Of a DNA stretch of 64,000 nucleotides, positions 1 through 6,754 are shown piece by piece. The stretch lies in contig NZ_JANFNH010000032.1 of NCBI RefSeq assembly GCF_024436055.1, positions 1-64,000 on the forward strand. Reading direction: 5' to 3'. The translations under genes and the position numbers were made by a program. The notes under the pieces are model-generated. The model was not told the origin of the DNA and ran no database searches. It worked only from the letters and a program-made list of their open reading frames with translations. Source of the stretch: Streptantibioticus rubrisoli. Lineage in GTDB: Bacteria; Actinomycetota; Actinomycetes; Streptomycetales; Streptomycetaceae. Numbering within the stretch: position 1 is the first letter of the stretch; each line of letters begins with the position of its first letter.

Positions 1-137
1 TTCATCGCGACCAGCACCGCCGCGAGCACCGCCGCGATCGCGAAGGCCCAGCCCAGCGCTGACCCCAACAGCTCGTCCACGAAGGCACCAGCCACCGGCA
101 GCGCCAACGCCAGCAGGACGATCCCGCCAGTCGGCAT
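1..137 (-). CDS. N-terminal part of a small membrane protein, DUF6542-like (cut by window edge)
   Basis: The reading frame starts at an ATG at 137 and runs off the left edge after 45 codons. It shows two hydrophobic helices separated by the segment VDELLGSALGWAF, which resembles the signature I remember for actinobacterial DUF6542 membrane proteins (a helix, a D-ELLG-LGW turn, then a second helix). An AGGAAG lies about 15 nt upstream of the ATG, which is far for a Shine-Dalgarno. The gene is divergent from the ArsR gene. No function is known for the family, and the C-terminus cannot be seen. Confidence 0.5.
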   Translation of the reverse strand, partial: MPTGGIVLLALALPVAGAFVDELLGSALGWAFAIAAVLAAVLVAM

Positions 138-548
138 TGCGCCGCGTTCGTTCTTCCTGGACCGTGAGGCGCGGCCGGAAGCCTCCCCCACGCCCGCTCT
201 GCGCGAGCCTTCCGCCGCTCGGCCGCGCGGACCCGGCACGCGGCGTGATCGCCGCGCCGTGTCGCGCGAGAGGTACGTGGACCCACTGGGGGCTTCGGCG
301 CTGTGGCCTGTCATTCGCGTTCCTCGTCCGTGGGCCGACGCGTCGGTCCGGCATCGCTTGTCCTGCCCCGCGGGGGGTGTAGGGCCTCGTCCCCCGGCCG
401 TGAAGACACCGCACACCGACCTCTGGTTGCATGCTTGCGCAATGTAGCAAGCATGGAGGCTAAGCTGTCCAGGCGCCTGGAGGCAATGCCGGGCACAGCG
501 TCACGGGGAACGGTGACGTGAACAAAGCCGGGGAAGGGGCCCACAGCG
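138..548. other. Divergent intergenic region; no gene seen
   Basis: About 410 bp between the divergent DUF6542-like gene and the arsR-type gene. Short frames here have no convincing start or family match. Its clearest signal is the palindrome at 430-455, annotated separately. Confidence 0.5.
430..455. promoter_or_regulatory. Palindromic operator candidate for the ArsR regulator
   Basis: A perfect 9-bp inverted repeat, CATGCTTGC at 430-438 and GCAAGCATG at 447-455, separated by 8 nt, lies about 95 bp upstream of the ArsR-family start. ArsR/SmtB dimers typically bind such dyads and autoregulate, so this is the obvious operator candidate. That it binds this protein is inference. Confidence 0.5.
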
Positions 549-887
549 ATGGCGGCGGGGACGGGGCGCGAAGATCCCTCGGCGCGGACGATGAGTCTGG
601 CGGCTCAGACGTTCGGCCTTCTCGCCTCCCCCCTGCGGCTGCACATCGTCTTGGTCCTCGCCGAGCGTGAAAGCGACGTCTCGCAGTTGGCGCTGCGCGT
701 GGGCGCGACGCCGCAGGCCGTCAGCCAGCACCTGGCCAAGCTCAAACTCGCCGGAGCGGTACGCGTTCGCACCGAAGGCCGCTACCACGTCTACGCGGTG
801 GCCGATTCCACTTTGGGCACAGCGGCCCGGATGATGCTGGACAAGGCCACTCCGGAACTGGCTGGCAGAACCTCCCTGCTCGGTTGA
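549..887 (+). CDS. ArsR/SmtB-family winged-helix transcriptional regulator
   Basis: 112 residues, the usual size for ArsR repressors. The N-terminal helix LASPLRLHIVLVLAE is followed by a helix-turn-helix (DVSQLALRVGATPQAVSQHLAKLKLAG, about residues 43-69) and a beta-wing (VRVRTEGRYHVYAV). No classic cysteine metal site such as ELCVCDL is visible, so the effector cannot be named. Start chosen at ATG 549 because GGAAGGGG lies about 10 nt upstream; ATG 591 is a fallback. The palindrome at 430-455 may be its operator. Magnesium-related genes follow, but a functional link is not shown. Confidence 0.85.
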   Translation: MAAGTGREDPSARTMSLAAQTFGLLASPLRLHIVLVLAERESDVSQLALRVGATPQAVSQHLAKLKLAGAVRVRTEGRYHVYAVADSTLGTAARMMLDKATPELAGRTSLLG

Positions 888-900
888 CGCGTCTTGATGA

Positions 901-1018
901 GTTCGTCGGCCAGGCTGCTCAGCCATGGGTGTGTCTTCTTCTCCGCGCGTCCCGCATCGTGGCTTCCCGCCCAACCCGGGTGGGGATACGCCGTGCAGTG
1001 CCGAAGCTCTTACGTGGG
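901..1018 (+). promoter_or_regulatory. Decayed M-box (Mg2+) riboswitch, copy 1
   Basis: The 3' half keeps the M-box signature: GATACGCCGTGCAGTGCCGA followed by AGCTCTTACG (about 986-1014), closely matching the same region of the two complete copies, and GTGGCTTCCCGC is identical to copy 3. The 5' half is reduced to a weak match around CGTCGGCCAGGCT, and the central helix carrying the CGTCGAGAGACGC motif is missing. It precedes the truncated NRAMP pseudogene, so it is probably a dead or altered duplicate. Confidence 0.6.
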
Positions 1019-1102
1019 GGGTGTCCGTACCAAGGGTGGCGTGGTCCGCGCTGCCCTTGTGCGGAGCGCACCGGCGTGCGCTGAGTCGGGGGAGGTGGTC
1101 AG

Positions 1103-1165
1103 ATGAGTTCTGGCAGTAGTAGGCGCCCCCACGATCTTTCCACCTGTTTCGGCGTGCGCGCCTGA
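1103..1165 (+). CDS. Leader peptide ORF downstream of M-box copy 1 (20 aa)
   Basis: A 20-codon frame starting MSSGSSRRPHDLS, with GGGGGAGG 7-8 nt before the ATG. It occupies the same place relative to the M-box as the 26- and 25-codon frames after copies 2 and 3, and shares a Ser-rich start followed by Pro/His. It could be a translated regulatory leader for the transporter downstream, now a pseudogene. Coding status rests on position, ribosome site and recurrence, not on a known family. Confidence 0.45.
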   Translation: MSSGSSRRPHDLSTCFGVRA

Positions 1166-1327
1166 CCCCACTCGGTACCACGCGCTCACTCGATGCGCAC
1201 GGGTGCGTGAACTGACCGCTGACTTCTGGGAGTTGGCGAGGTAGCCACACCGTACTTCGTGCTGCTCGCAGGCTCCCTGCGCGCCTTGACGAACCACGCT
1301 CACCGGCCCTGCGGCCGTCCTCGGCAT

Positions 1328-2082
1328 GCCCGCTCCTGCTGGACGCCGCCCTCGTGGGCGCGAACGCCGTTGCCCTCGCCACCACCTACACCCTCGGCGA
1401 CACGGTCAAGAAGCGTCACTCGCTGCACTGGAAGATCTCCGAGGCCCCGGTGTTCTACGTCGGCTACGCCGCCTTGATCGGCATCTCCGCCACTATCACC
1501 CTCGTCTCCAACGACCACGTACAGGGGCTCATCACACAGGGCGTCCAGGCATTGGCAGGCGTGTTGCTCCCGTCGGCGACCGTCTTCCTCGTCCTGCTGT
1601 GCAACGACCGCCCCGTACCGGGGCCGTGGGTGAACAGTGTCAGGCAGAACATCGTCGCCGGAATCATCGTCTGGGCTCTCGTGCTGCTCTCGCTCGCGTT
1701 GACCGCGGCCACGTTCTTCCCCGACCTGACCACCGCCCAGCTGGAACTCGGCTTCGGCATCGGCACGGTTGTCGGCATCGTCGGCGGAGCCTTCGTCGCC
1801 CTTCGGTCCCGCGCCACGACCAGGGCAGCCGCGGCGCGAGAGGGCACTTCGACGGACGCCTCGGATGCGACCGGGCTCGCCGGACCGGACCGGGGGCGGC
1901 CGAACGCAAGGCGAAGCTCGACGCCGACCGCATGGTCTGGCGCACGCCCAACCTGGCCACGCTGGAGCGGCCGAAGTTCTCCCCCGCTGCGCAAGGCGGG
2001 CCTGATCACCCTGCGCGGCTACCTGCTCCTGGCCGTGATCCTGGTCATCGTCAAGATCGCCCAACTGGCGGCGGGCAGCTGA
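1328..2082 (+). pseudogene. Truncated, frameshifted NRAMP-related transporter
   Basis: From LLDAALVGANAV onward this matches the last 40% of the intact transporter at 4195-5838 (TYTLGD, LITQGVQALAGVLLPSA, LLCNDRP, GPWVN, LRGYLLLAVILVIVKIAQLA). The first roughly 320 residues are absent. Two compensating frame changes are needed: the segment AERKAKLDADRMVWRTPNL lies in another frame, entered near a G5 run (1892-1896) and left near a C5 run (1981-1985). A GTG at 1354 could start a 242-aa open frame, but it lacks the metal-binding helices. A degraded M-box and leader ORF lie upstream. The frameshifts could also be sequencing errors; the 5' truncation cannot. Confidence 0.75.
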
Positions 2083-2090
2083 TCAATCGT

Positions 2091-2125
2091 GGTGCGGTGG
2101 CCGGAAACGGACCGGCCACCGCACC
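2091..2125 (+). terminator. Strong hairpin after the NRAMP pseudogene
   Basis: A perfect 14-bp inverted repeat, GGTGCGGTGGCCGG at 2091-2104 and its complement at 2112-2125, with a 7-nt loop, 8 bp past the stop. There is no long T-run, as is common for high-GC actinobacteria. Confidence 0.7.
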
Positions 2126-2259
2126 AGGTGGAGGCCGGTTGGCGAAGCCTTGGGAGAATCAACTCGTCGACGCCTAGGCCGAGTTGGCGGCGACGCTGGT
2201 GATGGCGACAGCGACGGCCCTCCGCTCCCCCGCACCGCATCACGTAGGGAGGTAAACCC

Positions 2260-2667
2260 ATGGTCGATCACGCCCCGCTCATCCTGGTCGGGTACAACGG
2301 CACCCCGCACGGCGACCGCGCACTCGCCTACGCCGTCGGCCAGGCCACACGCATGGGTGCCGAACTACTGCTCATGGTCGCGGGCGAAGACCCGGCCCTG
2401 TGGCCCACCCACGCGGCCCGTCGGACACGCCGCATACGCGCCCTGTTAGCCCGCGCCGAAGAGCAGCTCGCCGGTTTGGGAACCCGGTGGCGGCTGGGAA
2501 TCAGCGACGCGGAACCCACCCAGGCACTGTCCGACTCGGCCCACCGCTACCACGCCGACCTCATCGTCGTCGGATCCTCGGGGAAGGGCTGGCACCGCCT
2601 GTTCTCCGACCGCGTCGGCTGCTCCCTCGCCCGCACCACCCACACGCCCTTCCTCATCGCCCCCTGA
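2260..2667 (+). CDS. Universal stress protein (UspA family), single domain
   Basis: 135 residues, one USP fold. It begins with ILVGYNGTPHGDRALAYA and ends with LIVVGSSGKGWHRLFSDRVG followed by TPFLIAP. The G-S-G-K-G...S-D-R-V pattern matches the phosphate-binding loop of ATP-binding USPs (usually G-2x-G-9x-G-S/T). AGGGAGG lies 7 nt before the ATG, giving a secure start. It follows the NRAMP pseudogene and its terminator, so it probably has its own promoter. Its partner or signal is not evident. Confidence 0.85.
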   Translation: MVDHAPLILVGYNGTPHGDRALAYAVGQATRMGAELLLMVAGEDPALWPTHAARRTRRIRALLARAEEQLAGLGTRWRLGISDAEPTQALSDSAHRYHADLIVVGSSGKGWHRLFSDRVGCSLARTTHTPFLIAP

Positions 2668-2894
2668 GCCCACGAACGAAGTCAGCCACCCCCGCGCCTG
2701 TGCGCTGCCGCCGTCACCATTGCTCCCGAGTGCCGAAGTCTCGCCAACCCCTCCCCGAGCGGGTCCGGCGCTTTCCGCAGGCGTCGTCCGCGACAGCCGC
2801 AGAGGGCCACCGCGAATGTGGCCGGTTTCACCCCTCTCGCACGGATTCGCAGTTTGACGGAACAGGGCGGGTGCGTGACCGTTGAGTGTGTCAG

Positions 2895-3058
2895 CACCTC
2901 GTTAGGCGAGGCTTCTGCGTGGACACAGGCCACTGACCTCGAACGTCGAGAGACGCCCCAGGTCAGGACAGCTCACCTCGGCACAAGGGGTGAGCCCAAG
3001 TGGCTCTCCGGCCGCCAGGCCGGGAGTACGCCGCGCAGTGCTGAAGCCCGGACGAGAG
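2895..3058 (+). promoter_or_regulatory. M-box (Mg2+) riboswitch, copy 2, complete
   Basis: All conserved M-box blocks appear in order: CTCGTTAGGCGAGGCT (from about 2899), the central ACGTCGAGAGACGCC (2943-2957) with GGTCAGGACAG after it, and the 3' block GTACGCCGCGCAGTGCTGAA (about 3026-3045). M-box RNAs fold around Mg2+ and switch off Mg transport genes when Mg2+ is plentiful. No intrinsic terminator is obvious after it. The next frames are a 26-codon leader and an unrecognised 93-residue protein. A TTGACG at 2854 is a possible -35 element. Confidence 0.85.
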
Positions 3059-3138
3059 AGGTGCCCTCCCATGGCGGGGGCTCCTCGGCCCTGTTCGATG
3101 ACACCCGTGTGTGTCCTGGCCGCGAGGAGGTGAGGGAC

Positions 3139-3219
3139 ATGAGTCCTTGGTCCAGTCCAGAGCCCGACTCCGGGCATGCTCATCCGTCCCCGCTTGATCG
3201 CGGCCCGCGCGCCCGCTGA
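3139..3219 (+). CDS. Proline-rich leader peptide ORF after M-box copy 2 (26 aa)
   Basis: Starts MSPWSSPEPDSGHAH; GAGGAGGTGAGG lies just upstream of the ATG at 3139. Six of 26 codons are proline. Proline-rich leader peptides of enterobacterial mgtA/mgtCBR sense Mg2+ through translation, so an analogous role is plausible here, but this is inference. The same arrangement follows M-box copies 1 and 3. Confidence 0.5.
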   Translation: MSPWSSPEPDSGHAHPSPLDRGPRAR

Positions 3220-3331
3220 ACCCACCGGCTCACCCCCCTTCGGCTCCTCGCCGGGGCGAGGGTGGTGGTGGGCGCTGAGGCGATACCAACCGTGGTCCCG
3301 CGATCAGGCTCTCCTCGCGAAGGAGTCAGCC

Positions 3332-3613
3332 ATGCGCATCGAACTGACCTGGCCGCGCCACGGCGCCGCCGACCGGACGCTGACCGTCCCCGTGCCCGCC
3401 CTTCCCGCTCGCGAGCTGCTGCGGCCCGCGCTCCGTCACGCGCACCAGGCGTGGACGCCCGCGGTCGCGCGGCGCGCACTGGCCTACGCGGAGCCCGTGG
3501 CGAGCAGCGCCGCCAGTGCCGCAGGCGCTGGAGCGCTCGCGCAGCTGACCCTGCCGTTCGTCATCGGCCGGGTCCAGCAGGCACTGTGCGACGCCTCGGG
3601 CCAGACCGCCTGA
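3332..3613 (+). CDS. Uncharacterised 93-aa protein downstream of an M-box
   Basis: Not recognised. Start at ATG 3332 is set by GAAGGAG 6 nt upstream. The N-terminal half (MRIELTWPRHGAADRTLTVP) looks like beta-strands; the rest is Ala-rich and helical, with a weakly hydrophobic C-terminal stretch (ALAQLTLPFVIGRVQQAL). There is no signal peptide or cysteine motif. Its only strong clue is the complete M-box plus leader ORF about 270-440 bp upstream, which implies induction at low Mg2+. It lies between the NRAMP pseudogene and the intact transporter. Confidence 0.6.
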   Translation: MRIELTWPRHGAADRTLTVPVPALPARELLRPALRHAHQAWTPAVARRALAYAEPVASSAASAAGAGALAQLTLPFVIGRVQQALCDASGQTA

Positions 3614-3716
3614 GCCACCCGCCGGGCACGGAGCACGGAGCACGGAGCACGGTCAAGAATCGGCAATACGGTCGTGAGCACATGCGTGCCAGGGCTACAG
3701 TTAATAGGGTTTTTGA

Positions 3717-3880
3717 AAGGCACCTCGTTCGGTGAGGCGTCTTCACGGACACAGGCCACTGATCCCACCCGTCGAGAGACGCTCCGGATCAGGACAGGTC
3801 TCCCCGGGCTAAGGGGTGACCCCAAGTGGCTTCCCGCTTCTGGCGGGACACGCCGTGGAGTGCCAAAGCTCTGACGAGTT
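3717..3880 (+). promoter_or_regulatory. M-box (Mg2+) riboswitch, copy 3, upstream of the NRAMP-related transporter
   Basis: Complete M-box: CTCGTTCGGTGAGGCGTC (from about 3724), the central CCGTCGAGAGACGCTCC (3769-3785) followed by GGATCAGGACAG, and the 3' block ACACGCCGTGGAGTGCCAAA with GCTCTGACG (about 3848-3876). M-boxes upstream of NRAMP-like Mg2+ transporters are established in bacteria. The RNA is followed by a 25-codon leader ORF and then, about 315 bp after the aptamer, the transporter. The long platform, without a clear terminator, suggests translation- or Rho-linked control. Confidence 0.88.
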
Positions 3881-3974
3881 GGGGTGAACCGGCCGCTTGT
3901 GCGGGCTGGTCCGCTCCTTGCCGAGTCGACGCTGACGCGACCGATCGCGTCCCGGCCGGAAGGAGGCGAGAGAC

Positions 3975-4052
3975 ATGGATTGCAGTAGCAGTAGTCCGGG
4001 CCACAGTCGGCCCTTCATCCCCGTGTTCTCGCATTCTTCCGGCACGCGGTAA
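3975..4052 (+). CDS. Ser-rich leader peptide ORF after M-box copy 3 (25 aa)
   Basis: Starts MDCSSSSPGHSRPFIPVF; GGAAGGAGGCGAGAG precedes the ATG at 3975, one of the strongest ribosome sites in the window. It ends 142 bp before the transporter start. Its Ser-run then Pro/His pattern resembles the leader frames after M-box copies 1 and 2. It is likely translated, and its translation may set the fate of the downstream mRNA. Confidence 0.5.
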   Translation: MDCSSSSPGHSRPFIPVFSHSSGTR

Positions 4053-4160
4053 CCACCTTCCCTGCGCGGCCCCGACCGCGCGATGCCCTGGTGTGGTACG
4101 CCTACCGGCGGCACACCGTGCGCGCCTGCGCGCAGGGCGGATGACTGCCGCGTGCCCCTG

Positions 4161-4189
4161 ACCTCCCCGATGAGGGGGGATTGGGAGGT
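4161..4189 (+). promoter_or_regulatory. Hairpin that can mask the transporter's ribosome binding site
   Basis: ACCTCCC (4161-4167) is a perfect 7-nt complement of GGGAGGT (4183-4189), the Shine-Dalgarno 5 nt before the ATG at 4195. Pairing would hide the ribosome site. An alternative CCCC/GGGG pairing within the loop is possible. This suggests translational control as the M-box output. Confidence 0.45.
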
Positions 4190-4194
4190 ACGTC

Positions 4195-5838
4195 ATGACC
4201 AACACCACCGTTGAGGCGACCGTCGCCCCTGCGCGTGCCGCGGTGCTGGACGACGCGCACGTCGGTGACATCCGTGGTGCGCTCGGCACGATCAGGCTGG
4301 ATGACACCGCGCCGCGCACCGGCCTGTCGGCCAAGCTGAAGACGCTGTTGGCGATCGTCGGTCCCGGCCTGATCGTGATGGTCGGCGACAACGACGCCGG
4401 TGCCTTCGCCACCTACGGGCAGGCCGGGCAGAACTACGGCACCAAGCTGCTGTGGACGCTGCTGCTGCTCATCCCCGTGCTGTACGTCAACCAGGAGATG
4501 GTGCTGCGGCTCGGCGCGGTCACCGGTGTCGGGCACGCCCGGCTGATCCTTGAGCGGTTCGGCAAGTTCTGGGGCGCGTTCTCCGTCATCGACCTTTTCC
4601 TGCTCAACGGCCTGACGCTGGTGACGGAGTTCATCGGCATCACGCTGGCCGCCGGATACCTGGGGCTGCCCAAGGCGGCATCCGTCGTGCTGGCCGCGGC
4701 GATCATCATCGCCTCGGCGTTCACCGGCTCCTTCCAGCGCTTCGAGCGGATCGCGATCGCGCTGTGCGCGGCCTCGCTGCTGCTGGTGCCGATCTACTTC
4801 ATGGTCCACCCGGCCACCTCGCAGATGGCCCACGACTTCGTGGTGCCCACCATGCCTGGTGGTTCGGGCGAGTTGGCCACCGTCATGCTGCTGATCATCG
4901 GCATCGTCGGCACCACGGTGGCGCCCTGGCAGCTGTTCTTCCAGCAGTCGTACGTCATCGACAAGCGGATCACCCCGCGGTTCATGAAGTACGAGAAGGT
5001 CGACCTGTGGATCGGCATCGCCGTGGTGGTCATCGGTGCCGCCGCCATGATGGGTTTCACCGCCGCCGCGTTCGCCGGGACCAAGGGCTTCGGCAACTTC
5101 GGTGACGCGGGCGGGATCGCCACCGGCCTTGAGGCCCACGCGGGCAAGCTCGTCGGGGTGCTGTTCGCCGTCGCGTTGCTGGACGCCTCGATCATCGGCG
5201 CGTTCGCGGTCTCGCTGTCCACCGCCTACGCCATCGGCGACGTCTTCGGGATGAAGCACTCGCTGCACCGCGGGGTCAAGGGCGCCAAGGGCTTCTACGC
5301 CGTCTACGCCGGACTGGTGGCCGCCGCTGCCGCGATCGTGCTGCTCCCGGGCTCGCCGCTGGGGCTGCTGACCGAGGGCGTGCAGACCCTCGCCGGTGTG
5401 CTGCTGCCGTCCGCGTCGGTCTTCCTGCTGCTGCTGTGCAACGACAAGGCCGTCCTCGGTCCGTGGGTCAACGGGCCGAAGACCAATGCCTTCACCACCG
5501 CGGTCGTCGGTGTGCTGGTGATGCTCTCGATCATCCTCACCGCCTCGGTCCTCTTCCCGAACATCACCGCGAACGCGATCCTCGACATCATGGCCGCCTG
5601 CGGCGTGGTGGGAGTCCTGGCCGTCGGCTGGGCCCTGACCCGCCGCCGCACCGCAACCAAGGAAGACCCCATCGACCGCACCGGACGCGACACCTGGCGG
5701 ATGCCCCCGCTGGAGACGCTCACCCAGCCGACCATGTCCACCGCCCGCAAGGTCGGCATGGGCGCGCTGCGCGGATACCTCCTGGTCGCCATGGTCCTGG
5801 TCGTCCTCAAGATCGTGGAAGTCGCCCTCGGTCACTGA
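4195..5838 (+). CDS. NRAMP-related divalent metal transporter, probably Mg2+ type (NRMT)
   Basis: 547 residues with about 11 membrane helices and polar ends. NRAMP fold features: GPGLIVMVGDNDAGAFATYG in helix 1 and GIVGTTVAPWQLFFQQSYV in helix 6. Classical Mn/Fe NRAMPs carry DPGN in helix 1 and MPH in helix 6; here they read DAGA and APW. Loss of the helix-6 methionine, which selects against Mg2+ and Ca2+, is the hallmark reported for NRAMP-related Mg2+ transporters. The M-box upstream independently points to Mg2+. GGGAGG sits 6 nt before the ATG. The C-terminal tail after residue 480 is cytosolic apart from a last helix (LRGYLLVAMVLVVLKIV). Substrate is inferred, not shown. Confidence 0.85.
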   Translation: MTNTTVEATVAPARAAVLDDAHVGDIRGALGTIRLDDTAPRTGLSAKLKTLLAIVGPGLIVMVGDNDAGAFATYGQAGQNYGTKLLWTLLLLIPVLYVNQEMVLRLGAVTGVGHARLILERFGKFWGAFSVIDLFLLNGLTLVTEFIGITLAAGYLGLPKAASVVLAAAIIIASAFTGSFQRFERIAIALCAASLLLVPIYFMVHPATSQMAHDFVVPTMPGGSGELATVMLLIIGIVGTTVAPWQLFFQQSYVIDKRITPRFMKYEKVDLWIGIAVVVIGAAAMMGFTAAAFAGTKGFGNFGDAGGIATGLEAHAGKLVGVLFAVALLDASIIGAFAVSLSTAYAIGDVFGMKHSLHRGVKGAKGFYAVYAGLVAAAAAIVLLPGSPLGLLTEGVQTLAGVLLPSASVFLLLLCNDKAVLGPWVNGPKTNAFTTAVVGVLVMLSIILTASVLFPNITANAILDIMAACGVVGVLAVGWALTRRRTATKEDPIDRTGRDTWRMPPLETLTQPTMSTARKVGMGALRGYLLVAMVLVVLKIVEVALGH

Positions 5839-5846
5839 GCACCAGC

Positions 5847-5881
5847 GCTGTCCGGGGCGCCGCCCCGGTACCCCGGACAGC
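5847..5881 (+). terminator. Hairpin after the NRMT gene
   Basis: Perfect 11-bp arms, GCTGTCCGGGG at 5847-5857 and CCCCGGACAGC at 5871-5881, starting 8 bp after the stop. It probably separates the transporter from the VOC gene. Confidence 0.65.
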
Positions 5882-5927
5882 CTTCGGATCACAGACCACG
5901 CCACCTCTCGACGGAGGCACGTCCGCC

Positions 5928-6296
5928 ATGCTCGCCGCACTCGACCACGTACAACTCGCCACCCCGCCCGGCAGCGAGGAACTCCTGCGCGCCTTCTACA
6001 TCGGCGCGTTGGGCATGACCGAGATCCCCAAGCCACCGGTACTGGCCGCTCGCGGCGGCTGCTGGTTCGCCACCCCCGACGGCACAGTCCAGCTCCACCT
6101 CGGCGTCGAAGACCCCTTCCGCCCGGCGCTCAAAGCCCACCCCGGGCTGCGCGTCACCGGCATCGACGCCTTCGCCGAACGCATCGCCTCGCACGGCGCC
6201 CCGGTGGTGTGGGACGACAACCTGCCCGGCCACCGCCGCTTCTACAGCACCGACCCGGTCGGCAACCGCCTCGAATTCCTCCAACCCCTCGCCTGA
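5928..6296 (+). CDS. VOC (glyoxalase/bleomycin-resistance fold) family protein
   Basis: 122 residues, one VOC unit of two beta-alpha-beta-beta-beta repeats. The N-terminal LDHVQLATPPGSEELLRAFY and C-terminal HRRFYSTDPVGNRLEFLQP are typical; candidate metal ligands are His in LDHVQL, His in VQLHLGV and Glu in RLEFLQ. Start at ATG 5928 with GGAGG about 11 nt upstream. It could be a small-molecule enzyme or binding protein; the substrate is unknown. It sits between the NRMT gene and a MgtC-like domain gene. Confidence 0.75.
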   Translation: MLAALDHVQLATPPGSEELLRAFYIGALGMTEIPKPPVLAARGGCWFATPDGTVQLHLGVEDPFRPALKAHPGLRVTGIDAFAERIASHGAPVVWDDNLPGHRRFYSTDPVGNRLEFLQPLA

Positions 6297-6348
6297 CCAA
6301 CTCACCACACCGGCTCGGGCTTCACCAGCGCCACGAAGGGAGGTACCC

Positions 6349-6684
6349 ATGTACGTACTCGACCGCCTGCTGCTGGGCTCCGTGGAGCGCCTGGTCGACC
6401 GCACCCCTTCAGCCTCCGCCGACTTCCCCGTGCAGGTCACGGTGCACACCGTCTGCGACGCCCAGGCAGAGGCCCACGTACGCACCCTGCTCACCCAAGC
6501 CCTCAGCGGCCCTGGCGTGCCAGTGCCCATCAACTCCCGTACGACGATGGATGGTTCGGCCACACTGGAGGCGAGCGTCACCGTCAACGGCCCGGCCGCC
6601 GCACCAATGGCCCGGGTGCTCACCCACGTATGGCTCGAACCCGGCGTACAGGCCGTCCGCTGGGAGCTGTCACCAACGGGCTGA
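6349..6684 (+). CDS. Stand-alone MgtC/SapB C-terminal (ACT-like) domain protein
   Basis: 111 residues. Residues about 25-110 resemble the soluble C-terminal domain of MgtC proteins: VQVTVHTVCDAQAEAHVRTL, then a beta-rich middle, then ARVLTHVWLEPGVQAVRWEL. The membrane part of MgtC is absent, and the first 22 residues resemble the linker that normally joins the two. Start is secure (GGGAGG 5 nt before the ATG). MgtC is a Mg2+-limitation virulence and ATPase-modulating factor, so the location after an M-box-controlled NRMT fits. Whether this is a free regulatory domain or a remnant is undecided. Confidence 0.55.
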   Translation: MYVLDRLLLGSVERLVDRTPSASADFPVQVTVHTVCDAQAEAHVRTLLTQALSGPGVPVPINSRTTMDGSATLEASVTVNGPAAAPMARVLTHVWLEPGVQAVRWELSPTG

Positions 6685-6754
6685 GAGCGTGATCCGCGAG
6701 CGGTGCCCGTTTCGCCATCGGGGTTGGTGCCGCCCGGTATGCCTGTCTCATCGC

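Noticed and set aside
1259-1477. Small plus-strand frame before the NRAMP pseudogene as the missing 5' part
   Set aside because: It is in the wrong frame and shares no residues with the transporter's N-terminal helices.
4102-6036. A 644-codon open frame on the minus strand across the NRMT gene
   Set aside because: It is an antisense shadow of high-GC codon bias; composition is His/Gln/Gly/Arg-rich and matches no family, while the plus strand encodes a clear transporter.
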